From NCBI GenBank assembly GCA_022606425.2, contig JAHDVF020001018.1:992001-1056000 (forward strand): 64,000 nt of DNA, given 5' to 3'. The position numbers and the translations under genes were made by a program. Below, piece after piece: positions 8,674-20,100 of this stretch. The notes beneath the pieces were generated by a model, which did no database searches, was not told the origin of the DNA, and was given only the letters and a program-made list of their open reading frames with translations. The stretch comes from Lepidostoma basale (Eukaryota; Arthropoda; Insecta; Trichoptera; Lepidostomatidae). Position 1 is the stretch's first letter. Each line of letters opens with the position of its first letter.

Positions 8674-9430
8674 CAATTTTAATGGGTAATGCACTAGTAA
8701 GACGAAATATGTCACTCCCATAAAATATAATAAAACTTCTATAAAATGGTTGTTTTCGTCAATATTAAATACTTTTTTGATCAGTTTGTTGGCAACATCA
8801 GGATAAAACGAGATTTTTTTTAAATATATTTATATAGTATCAAACACAATGTTGTTTGTACGTTCATATGATTTTTATTATCGTTTTGCTTTTTAGGTAC
8901 AGATTTAGATTTCTTTTCTTTACAATAAATGCTTTGAAGCATTTAAAAAATAATTATTATAAAAGTAAAAGACAGTTAGTAAAATAAATATTTTTTATTT
9001 TCAGTTTCCATAGGCAATACTACTTGTATCTACGGCTTGTACATCTAGTCACATTACCAAGTTGAGAATTAATAGCCACAAAGATAGGAATAGCGTTTGA
9101 CAACCTTTCAGTTATTGCTTCAATACTCGGGCTATACAACCCACGGAAAATACAATGTTTCACTCTATCAAAGATTACCTTGCGCATACATAAATATCTT
9201 TTAGAATACTAATATATACTATTATGCCATATGATGGGAAGACAGCGACCACATTATCACATTACAAGTTTAAATTCATATATGTATTTCTCTAGAGCTA
9301 AGCACTTTATATTCTACTGATCTACCACATACACAATATATAGTTAAGAAATAAAATTATATTTAAAGATTAATTTTTTAATATTATTTGTTTCTCGTAT
9401 ATTGTTTCTGAGCAAGTTATTTATTATTGA
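8674..9430. other. Intergenic, AT-rich, little recognisable
   Basis: A one-arm fragment of the TTCTAGAA palindromic family (TATGTCACTCCCATAAAATA ... AACTTCTATAAAATGG) lies at about 8705-8765. The rest, 8770-9430, shows no coding or repeat signal I recognise. Confidence 0.5.
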
Positions 9431-9432
9431 TA

Positions 9433-9974
9433 TACAAGGGGTCTCAAAAAAAATTATGTCATTCATTAATATATTATATGGAGATGTTAGATGACTTCTT
9501 GGTGCCTGAATTGCAAAACTTTCCTGGGTATAACCAAAGAATATGGTACTAGCAGAAACGTCAAATACATCTCTGCCACGAGTTTGTGAAATTTTCTCTG
9601 GCAAATTGATCTCCAGGAGAGGTGACATAAATTGGCCTCCACGCAGTCCTGATTCAACCTCTATGGACTTTTTCCTGTGGAGTTATTTCAAATCGCCAGT
9701 TTTTAAGTTTACGCCAATAAATCGACTTCCCTGGCACATTTGAAAGAAAACATTTATCAAGGAATCTACCTGCCGAGCCGTCATAAGAAATTTTACTGTT
9801 CAACTGAATGAGTGCTGCGAATGCGAGGGTTTACATCTTAACGATATTATTTTTAAGACATAAATTCCCAAATTGTGTACTTTAATACATAATTAATAAA
9901 CACTTTTTTGATAAATGGCTTCCTTTTTTTAAATCGATCTATCAAATATAAACTTTCTTTTGAGACACCTTGTA
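9433..9974 (+). mobile_element. mariner-like element remnant, transposase 3' end
   Basis: Terminal repeats TACAAGGGGTCTCAAAA and, inverted, TACAAGGTGTCTCAAAA are flanked by TA on the left. About 9610-9690 on the plus strand encodes GDINWPPRSPDSTSMDFFLW, the segment with the third catalytic Asp of mariner-type DDE transposases (WPPRSPDLTPxDFFLW). It then degrades to a NECCECEGLHL-like end. The catalytic centre is deleted. Confidence 0.75.
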
Positions 9975-10576
9975 TGAATACATTATCTTAGTAAAGTGTT
10001 TCTTTCTATCACTATGTGAAATTTTATATTGCATAGAAATCCGCTGAAGAAGGACACTCATAATGTTTTAAAGAAATGTAATTCTAACCGAATCAGTACT
10101 GTATAAATCATACATAAACCTAGATAGTGTCTTAATATTATTTTTGACAATAAACAGAAATATTTATGTGTCGATTTTGTGATTACTTATAGGAAATATA
10201 GCTTTGTTCTGTGTTAAATAATTGTTACTTTCCGATTCAATATATTATTAAAATAAATATTTTTCTTTCTGCGTGCTACAGACTCTATTAAATCAATTTA
10301 TATTCCTATTATAGTCATAGCGTACAATATATTGTCGTGAAAACCTTCAATGATGCTGGAACAAGAATGAATCCTTGCTTGAAGTTAGCTTTCTAAATCT
10401 AAAAACTTACATCTAGCATACACATAGTTATCGCTCTACGTAACACTATTTTAGACATTCACATTTGATTGAAACCACATTATAAATAATCCTAATCCAA
10501 AGCATTCGATACGTTTTTAGGATTTGTACTTCTGAATTTAATCAAACTTTTTTTTTTATAAATATTATATTTAAAT
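9975..10576. other. Intergenic, no recognised feature
   Basis: AT-rich sequence with no coding, RNA or repeat signature that I can identify on either strand. It lies downstream of the carboxypeptidase gene and may include part of its 3' UTR. Confidence 0.4.
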
Positions 10577-10983
10577 GAGGGTATTAGTTGCAAACCTGGC
10601 AAACTCCATCATTAGATGTTTTGAGTAAATCGCAAAAAACTGATACGCTAATAAAATGCGCTTTTTTTACGATATTTATTTTTTTCATCTCAACCAGTTA
10701 GTATTTTAAAAGTAATCAGCCATGAAATAATCATCATTTTGTTGATAATTAAAGTAAAATAATGAATTTCATTTTGGAGTGTTGCCAGCTTTGCAACACT
10801 CAAGTGGAGGTTGCCATGTTTACAACAAACCCTATATTTTAATAGCAAAATTCTTCAGAATGAAGCCGAATTTGAAACTGAAAATCAATAAAAATTGTGT
10901 GCAAATGTATTATGAATAAGACCCAATTCATATCTCACTTTTGATTGTTGGTGGAGTTTGCCGGGTTTGCAAATAATACCCTC
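10577..10983. mobile_element. MITE with 33-bp terminal inverted repeats
   Basis: It starts GAGGGTATTAGTTGCAAAC and ends with the inverse of GAGGGTATTATTTGCAAAC; the repeats continue through GGCAAACTCCA. The interior is AT-rich with no ORF. It lies 38 bases downstream of the stop of carboxypeptidase terminal exon B, so it is probably within that 3' UTR. The superfamily is not clear from the ends. Confidence 0.65.
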
Positions 10984-11021
10984 AAATATCATGTGAAGGA
11001 AAGATTTTGTTGAGATCTAGT

Positions 11022-11165
11022 TTATCCAAATATGTTGTTTACGAAGTTGTTGAGGCCGCTAGTGAAGGATGAGAGTATTCCTGGTGTTTCTGAAGACGGC
11101 GGATTGGGGCGAGACACGTACTGCGGAGGAAGAATTGGGCGATAGAATGGGCCCCCATCGATACG
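11022..11165 (-). CDS. Carboxypeptidase terminal exon B
   Basis: The minus-strand acceptor GATCATTTCAG precedes 47 codons starting [20 protein letters not shown] and ending FVNNIFG-stop (TAA at 11022-11024). Phase 0 matches the donor of exon 15226-15318. The Pro-rich, open reading and good acceptor support a real exon, though the tail itself is not a known domain. Confidence 0.72.
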   Translation of the reverse strand, partial: RIDGGPFYRPILPPQYVSRPNPPSSETPGILSSFTSGLNNFVNNIFG

Positions 11166-14100
11166 CTGAAATGATCAATTAAAAAAAATTAATACGTCTA
11201 ATTAACACTCAAGATTTTTATGAATAAAGCTACAATTTGTGGTAAAATATGAACTGAAATAATAGCTCAATATTGTGAGGAAAGAACCTGTATTCCCTGG
11301 ATTATCCTAAGCATGCAGTCTTCTATACCAGTGCTCCCCAACCTTAATATCGCCGCAGACCGGTCAACGTTTGATATTTTACCGCGGCCCGCTGAGAGGG
11401 GGGGGGGGAGACGCGTTGATTGTGTATATTTTAGATGGTTTTGATTTAATAATGTTCAATTTATTGTATTTAAACATGCCTTCAAAATAAAATACAGTTA
11501 CATCAAAAAATTAATACAAAGTGATTTAAATAGTCCATTGTTTTGGCCGAAACACTATGATACTTCAACATTATTACTGTTAAAATTTACAACACTGTTA
11601 CAATATCACAATTGCTTTTTATTCACCGAGAGTGTCGCGACAGCTGTTTCGCCAACCAATGTTGGCATCATCAGGTGCTACAATAAACTAACGAGTTTAT
11701 TGTAAAACCTGATGATACCAACAGGGTTGGCGAAACAGCTGTCGCGACACTCTCAGTGAATAAAAAGCAATTGTGATATTATTACAGTGTTGTAAATTTT
11801 AACAGTAATAAGGTGATTTAAAATTGTAATTCACCACAGTAAATTAAATGGAAATAATTTAATGTTCTATGGGCAGCCCGGTACCATTTGATCCACGGAC
11901 CGGGGGTTCAGGACCACTGTTCTATACCACCACTTCTATATCAGTGACACACCATTACAGATCTTAGCATGCATATTATATATTTTCTTGTCCTGCAAAA
12001 CACCTGTAATAAGGTAATTTACAATGCACCGGTCTACTATTGATGTATCTGTTTCGCTTTCATTTTCTCTCTAATAATATAATCATAGATTCTTGAAATA
12101 TTCCTAGAAGTGGTGAAAGTATACAATAAACCCCTAAGGTGTGTAAGGTGAATGAATTGTATTTCTGTCTAATGGGAATACATTAATGATGTTTCATTAT
12201 ATAGTGTTATGTATTTTCAATGATTCAACTTAATGAATTGCGATTTAATGACAAATAATTGTACATTTATAACAAGTTATTCGATATACACGGCTTTACT
12301 CGTGTTATCAGATTAGAAAAAACGGTTTCACAAATTAATTTTAAAATATAACGCTCTGGTAACACAGGTTTCAATATCTCAAGCTATTAAGGTGCGAAAA
12401 TTATTGGGTTTATAAGGAGTGAAATTAAAAATATACTTTATTTTATACATATATATACATTAATAATAAGATGTATATTAATTATACGAAAAACTTACAT
12501 CCAAAGAATTATTATCATTGTACCAATTATAAGAAGTTTAATTTTGTAGTTTGCAAGTTAACAAGTATCGTTTTAAGTGATTTTAAATATTTTTATTTGT
12601 CAGATTATATTTAAAATTTAGTGATGATATAAATCTCTTTCAATTGGTACAATAAAACCTTTTTAACTTAATTAATATACTACACATAGTAAATATAATA
12701 ATATACAATTAATTAATACTTACATTATGAAAGTAAATAGGATGACCATCCACCAAACAAGTAATCGCGTATTGTACAAGAAGAAGGTGAGGAAAGGAGA
12801 AAGTGTAAGGAATAAATGGTAATTAAATTAACATACATTCTCTACTACTAACTACCTTGTAGCTACAACGCAATACTTGGAAATATATCCCATCTACTCA
12901 AATTTTAATACTGCCAATATTAAAATATGTCAATGTAAGTTTTACTTTCTCTGATTGTAAGTTTGTGAAATTTTAAAACATTGTTTCAAGTGCAGATAAA
13001 ATCGTGTCTAATTTTCTGTATTTCTTATGTATTACTAAAGCTTAAAACAAGATTTCTTGGTTGAAGATTGTATGAATAGTCAAATAAAGTATATGTATTT
13101 CAGTGAAATTATTCATATTATAAATTATTATGGACCATATTAATTTTTTATCACTAACCATTATTATTGAATATTTATTATAAATCAGTAATCATTCAGT
13201 TAGTTCATACTGATATACTGACAAATTGCGTTTGAATTTTTGTATTAGAAAATATATACCTTATACTATTGCAAATATTTTCATTCCTACATAATTTAGT
13301 TATATTTTTTATACGTAATTTAGAATTTATAATTAAATTTTGTCGCTCATAAGATTTCAAAATCTGATCTGATAGAGAACACTTTGATGAATTCATTAAT
13401 CAAATATTATCATCCACTATTGAAAGTTTTATTACCTGGGTAAAAGAATTTTTAAATAAAATGTAATGATATTTAGCATTATTTTAGAAATCGCAATCAT
13501 TTACCGAGTAAAGTTATTTTAGAATGCAATTCTTGAAGTGTGTTAAAAAAACATATTACTAATCCTTTCTACTCTAGAATATTCTATAAAAAAATATTGT
13601 TGGATCATTGATTTCTACGACTACGATGTGTGTTTTCTACGTCTCGCATTCATGAATCATACTGAATAACTTAAATGTATTTCCTCATTTCAAAATGTTG
13701 GTATAATAACATTTTTCTCTGCGATGGTGCATCTATCCTACATAATGTTGACTTAAATGTATGTAAATAATTTTTAAAAATGCGTGCTAGATACTCGTAT
13801 CTATAATAAAATGTACTTTTCCGTTCCTTGCTTTCCCATCACAAACAATCCGAGCTCACAGAATGTAAACGGCACAGAACAGAATCAGCCCAAAGTAAGA
13901 GAGAGTGTGATTGAGGAATGTGGGAAGGGCGGTTAGTGGTTAGTTGCTGGGGAATATTATCTCCCCGCTGCCCGCCGCGGAGTAGGCGGCCTTGCGGCTC
14001 GGCTGGTACGGCTTCCGGGTGCGCGAGTTGTGCTTCACCAAGTATCCCTGCGGGCCACATTCACATGTACAACGGCTCTACTCTCTACTCACGCCAGAAC

Positions 14101-17100
14101 AGAATAACCGCAAACAATATTTCTACAATCTTTCTTTTACAACGATTAGATGAGACCAATATATTTTTCAATAAAAACATTTGTCATCTATTTAAACACT
14201 AAGAAGTAGAATATATTATCTCAAGAGACGCTGGCACAGCGGTGGATACGGACACTAACCAGTGATGCGCATTTTCATTCCTGTCAAGACTGTTGTGAAT
14301 TAATGACATGTGTACACATTGCGAGTGTACATTTCTTGTACTTATTATAATACATTATTCGAATAATTAACATTTAAGTTTTATTTTCTATCAATTTAAT
14401 ACATACATATTCCACTGGATATTCGGAGTCCAGTACCGCGGGTAAAGGATGAATTTATCACCATAAAGTAAGTGTTACTACTTGCTTCTAAGTTAGGTAA
14501 GAAAATTATATGCGTAAGCAATTGTTTGGAACAACTTCCAAAAATTTGTCAGACATGGTGGTCATAAGAAAAATAATGTGGAATGGGGAATGTTGTATTA
14601 CATAAAGCGTGTGCTTAACCCAACCAATGACAGGTCATAAGTCCTGTAAACACCTTGATCAACCATATTCTGTTTCCAATTTGCATCTTCGTCTCTATTG
14701 AGATACAATTGATTCGTGAATTGATAGCCCACAATGGGTGAAATCCAGTTGTTTGTCTACAAGTATTTGTATACATTCAAAATGTTGTAAAAAATATTCC
14801 ACGTTTATTATCACTACTTTCACATCTATTCTCCTTTAATATTAATCAAAATAAATGGGATCACTTTTCTGTAAATATATCAATAAAAAATATCCTGCAG
14901 TGTACCCCAAAGACATATTTTATTCACTTCAAATAAAGTATTCCAATAATAAAGAATTCATATATTGTGCTGCGCAGTCGTATAGAAGTGTTTTATTTGT
15001 CCAAATTCAATAATGTCCACATTTACTGCTCATAATGCTTGAATATCCCATTTTATTAGACACTAGTGTACCAATCATATTGTACCATAACCCACATATA
15101 AGCAATTCTACCCACCATAAACCCGCTAGTATTACAAGACCATCTCTATACCTGAAAACCAATTATTTTACTTATGGGTAATAAAAGAAAGATAATATAA
15201 ATACATAAGTAATAAGGAATCCTACCTTTGCGGAGTGGAGGGTGACATTGAGTAATGTTGGATGGGAGTCCACAACCATGAAATCGACTTCCTTTGGCGC
15301 GTATCCATTGGCATTAATCTAAAATAATAACATAAAATAACACATGTTTGATAAACCCAAGGCGTTAACACTGTGGAATTCCATTATGGTGAATTTTTAT
15401 TAATTAAAGCACTGTTTTTATTCTTTCCATTTTTATGTTTATTTTTCTCAACATGTTTTGAAGGTATTTTCATCATTAGGAACTTTCATCATTAGGAATC
15501 AAGGAAGAGACTTTTAAAATTAATTTTACCTCTACAGCGGGCTCCTGGAGACGAGAGATTGAACAAAGGGGGGAAAGCGTAGATACCTAATCCTGAATAA
15601 ATGTGCACACCCGTTGATAAATCCAGGGACAACATGGTGAGATGCGATATCCTTCAAGACAGTGCATTGCTTAGCATTTGTGGTATGGATCAATCCATGC
15701 TGCACATAACGGAGTGCCCTTGTTGGGAGGGTCTGGTTCAGGCGTCTTTCAATATGATCCAGCTAGCAGACTTATGGGCTGTCAATATACGATAGAGTGG
15801 CCATTGATACGACAATAAAGAAGACTGATAATGTTTATATTGTTCTCCCAGTGATATCTTTATCACTGGGACTATACTCAGGGCGGTACTCCAATAGAAG
15901 CCCAGAAGCTCGACTTGCATAAGAAATTTTGAATCAAAATCCCAAAATCTAAGTAATCATGCCCCCGCATAAACCAACAACCCACCAAATCACCTTCCGA
16001 CAATGTTCCCATCAGATGTAAGAGGAATAGCCATGAGAGAGAAAGACTCGGTAAGCCAGAAGAGGGTTTGACTAAAAAATTTCTTACGCAACCCGTGCTT
16101 CTGGGCTTCTATGGGAGTACCGCCACTGACTATACTATATCTTTATAGTACCTTCGAAACATGCCGAGAAAATTAAACTCCTAAGTGGAAAAAACAGTGT
16201 TTAAATTCATTAAAAAAGATATACTGATTATCTCTAAAAATAATCAACACTTTCTAATTATTTAACATTTTGGACCTAAAAAAATATTCAGAGAGGAGAA
16301 CCACACATTTTTAATTTCAATTCGAATACACAGAAAAAGTTTGTGTGAAGTTTGAAAATTCAGTAAATAAAAATAATAGATATAAATGAGAGCATCCTAC
16401 CTCCAGCTTGTAGACTCCTGGCAGCAGGATCCTCCAGAACTCTCCGTACTTGGTTGTCTGGAATCTCACATCTCTTCCCTTGACATTGAGATAAGCCTTC
16501 TCGATAGGATTGCCGTTCTCATCCATGATGAATCCTTGCACTCCCCGGTGTGCCTCTGACAGGAACTTGATTAGTGACTGGAAAAAAATGTATTGTTAAT
16601 ACTTATGTAATAATATTCACAGGCAATACTGCTAAAAAAATTATTGATATCTTGGTAACATTTCATTGTGACAATTAAATTATTGATCAGAGGCAACGCT
16701 GCTAAAATAGTTATTGATATCTTGGTATCAGTTCATTGTGACAATTAAATTATTAATCAGTTATTGATATCTTGGTACCAGTTCATTGTGACAATTAAAT
16801 TATTAATCAGAGGCAACGCTGCTAAAACAGTTATTGATATCTTGGTATCAGTTCATTGTGACAATTAAATTATTAATCAGTTATTGATATCTTGGTACCA
16901 GTTCATTGTGACAATTAAATTATTAATCAGAGGCAACGCTGCTAAAACAGTTATTGATATCTTGGTATCAGTTCATTGTGACAATTAAATTATTAATCAG
17001 TTATTGATATCTTGGTACCAGTTCATTGTGACAATTAAATTATTAATCAGAGGCAACGCTGCTAAAACAGTTATTGATATCTTGGTATCAGTTCATTGTG

Positions 17101-20100
17101 ACAATTAAATTATTAATTAGTTATTGATATCTTGGTACCAGTTCATTGTGACAATTGAATTATTAATCAGAGGCAATGCTGCTAAAATATTTATTGATAT
17201 CTTGGTAACAAATCATTGTGACAATTAAATTAATAATCAAAGGCAATACTGCTAAAATAGTTATTGATATCTTGGTAACAGATCATTGTGATAATAAAAT
17301 TAAATTATTAATCAGAGGCAATGCTGCTAAAATACTTATTGATATCTTGGTAATAGTTCATTGTGACAATTAAATAATAAATCACTTCTAATACTACCCC
17401 CGATACCAGTTGAAAATTTATCTTTGTTATACAAAATATTTATAATTAATTGTTATCGTTCCTCTCCTATCTAGGTTGAACAGTATCATGGCTATTATTA
17501 CATACAATTCAGCAGCTCTAAATAAAGATGTTGTGATGCAACTGAACCATTTTCGAAGGTTTTCCAGCCAGGATTTTCCTCTTCTCCTGACACTTTATGT
17601 TAATTAATTGGAAACATTGAAATTTATTAAATAGCCCCACACGCTAAAAATGATTTGCTGATCTATTATATATTTATATTTAAAGCATTTGATCTATAAT
17701 AATAATATTTATATAACTTACAGCCTTATTGTCACTCCAATATTTGGGTAATTCGTGAGCCGGAGGGAACTTGCAACAGGACAATTCCAGGGTTACTTCC
17801 ATACAGCCGTACCAAACGTAGTTGTAGTCCTGCATTCCACCTAAAATATTTTTTTCTCATTTCATTTGAAATTTTTAAATTGGAAGAGGAGGATTATAAC
17901 AATGAACATACTTCAAATGATATTTCTTTAACTTGTTATAAGTACAGTAAAACTCCAATTATCCGTATAAATGAGTGCCAGTCCAGAAATTGGATTTACC
18001 ACTAAATTAAGGCAATGTTCTGAAAGATTAAATTTATATTGCTTTTGAACAATACAGCGAATTGCAATCATATTAAAAACTTACTTAAACATGTCCCAGC
18101 AAAGTTTTCATTTTCAAACTACTTTTCTTTATGTCAGAAAAAGTGAATATGTACTTGTATACCTTGTAAATTTTGGCCAATCATTTACCGGACACTCCTT
18201 TGTTTAATTCTACAATGATTTATACTTTGTCACACATTGATAACACAACTATTTTTCATTAAAACATAAATTTTAGTTAGACCTATACATTTATTTTATT
18301 TCCTGATAACAATCTGATTGACTGGAGTTCGGATTCTACTGTATAATATTTTTACAAAAAGCCAGTAAATTATTTACCTGTTAATGGATACCAGGCAGCT
18401 CCGTTGGTGATACCGTTCTCAAAGTTCTGTGACCCGGACTTGCAAGATACTCCGCGGGACATCTTGGCATGGTTGTTGGAGTATATGAGCGAGAGGTGCT
18501 TGAAGACATCGTCGTCCGGGGTCAGCGATGGGGAGGAAGAGTAGCTTTGGAAGACTGCACCCAGGGGACATGTAATTGTACAAATGCAATTAAAATAGAT
18601 ATTTTAAATTGTTATCCAACTGTCAAAGTTAAGAATCACCATATTTTGTACAATGTATGTAAATGATCAATTATATCAATTATTTTGCTTTTCTTAAAAT
18701 CATTTATAGGAATATACAAATGACTAAGATATATCAAATCTTCAGTCATATAAACTTAAATATTGATTAATGGAATTCAATACAAATTGCCCCTATTACA
18801 TTGATATGTAACATCTCATTTTACAATCATTCTAAGCATTGTAACCGGGTGGTGGTTCAGAGGACATAACATTTGGCTCCTAATTTAGGGGACTTGGGTT
18901 CAAGCCTGAACATAATAATGAACTATTTTCTGCTCATATTGTAGATTGTATAAAATATTATAATGTTTTTAATTGTATCTCAATAGAGACGAAGATGCAA
19001 ATTGGAAACTGAATATGGTTGATCAAGGTGTTCATTGGGTTAAGTGCACACTTTATGTAATTACAACATTCCCTATTCCTTCTTCGTCTCTATTGAGATA
19101 CAATTAAAATCATGAATTGATTACCCGCAATGGGTGAAATCCAGTATTCGTATACAAGTATATGTATACATTCAAAAAATATTATAATGTTATTTATTTA
19201 AATCTTAGATATTAGACATTTTTTAAATAAATATTCTTCAAACATTATTAATTAAAATGAAGACGGCGAAGATTATTCAGTTTTTTTAATAAGAATTTTA
19301 GTATACCCAATTGCTTTTTTGATACAGCTGTATTTTTATAATTTGTATTAACCTCACCTGAGCATAGTGCAGAAGAACGACAAATTCCTTTGGTTTAGAG
19401 TTGCATGAAAGTGAGCAATACATATATTTAAATGATATGTCATATATAAACTATATCGTAACTAATTATTATGAATGAAAGCATCCGATTCCTAGAAGTT
19501 TCATTATATTTTATATGAATGACATGTTTGGCCTTGCTAAGACATTATCAAATGTTAAAGCCTTAGCAAGGCGAAAAATTTAATTTCCACCAAGTATAAT
19601 AAATATTCTAGAAAATAGACTGTTTTTTAAGATAACAGGTCGTTTGAACTCAAATACTTTGTACAATATATGTTTATTTTTTAGATAATATATTGATTCT
19701 TGTGATATTAATGGGTAGCTAATTTATGGCCATTTTTATTGTCATGTGAAATCTACACCAGACCAATGACAGTGTGAGAATCACTCTACCCTCCCCGGGA
19801 ATCGAACCCGGGACCTTCGGCGAGTCATTCATAGCTCTTGTTACTCTGCCACAAAGGTTGTTTTCATGTGTATTAATGATTTAATATGGAGAAACAATAA
19901 ATATATGAAAACTCGTACATTTTACAATTCTATATTAATCTTTTTTTAAATTAAAATATGAATGCACATTTTTTTGACAATGGTCATTTTAAAATGCCAA
20001 TTTACATACAACATTGTTCAGACAGGGTGGATAATAAATTATTAGTCATACAACAAAATTGAACTGAAAATACAAAGGTCAAGAGATGTTCAAGACTAAG

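Noticed and set aside
13918..14202. 94-codon plus-strand open frame at the GC-rich block
   Set aside because: It is the complement of carboxypeptidase exon A; the minus frame fits phase and splice sites, the plus frame fits nothing.
16605..17390. CRISPR-like array
   Set aside because: Units are contiguous with no unique spacers, and the setting is a eukaryotic intron; it is a minisatellite.
19790..19860. A possible tRNA gene on the minus strand (box B GGTTCGATTCC)
   Set aside because: No acceptor-stem or anticodon-arm pairing can be drawn, and the same body follows it at 5395 and 39558; it is a SINE head.
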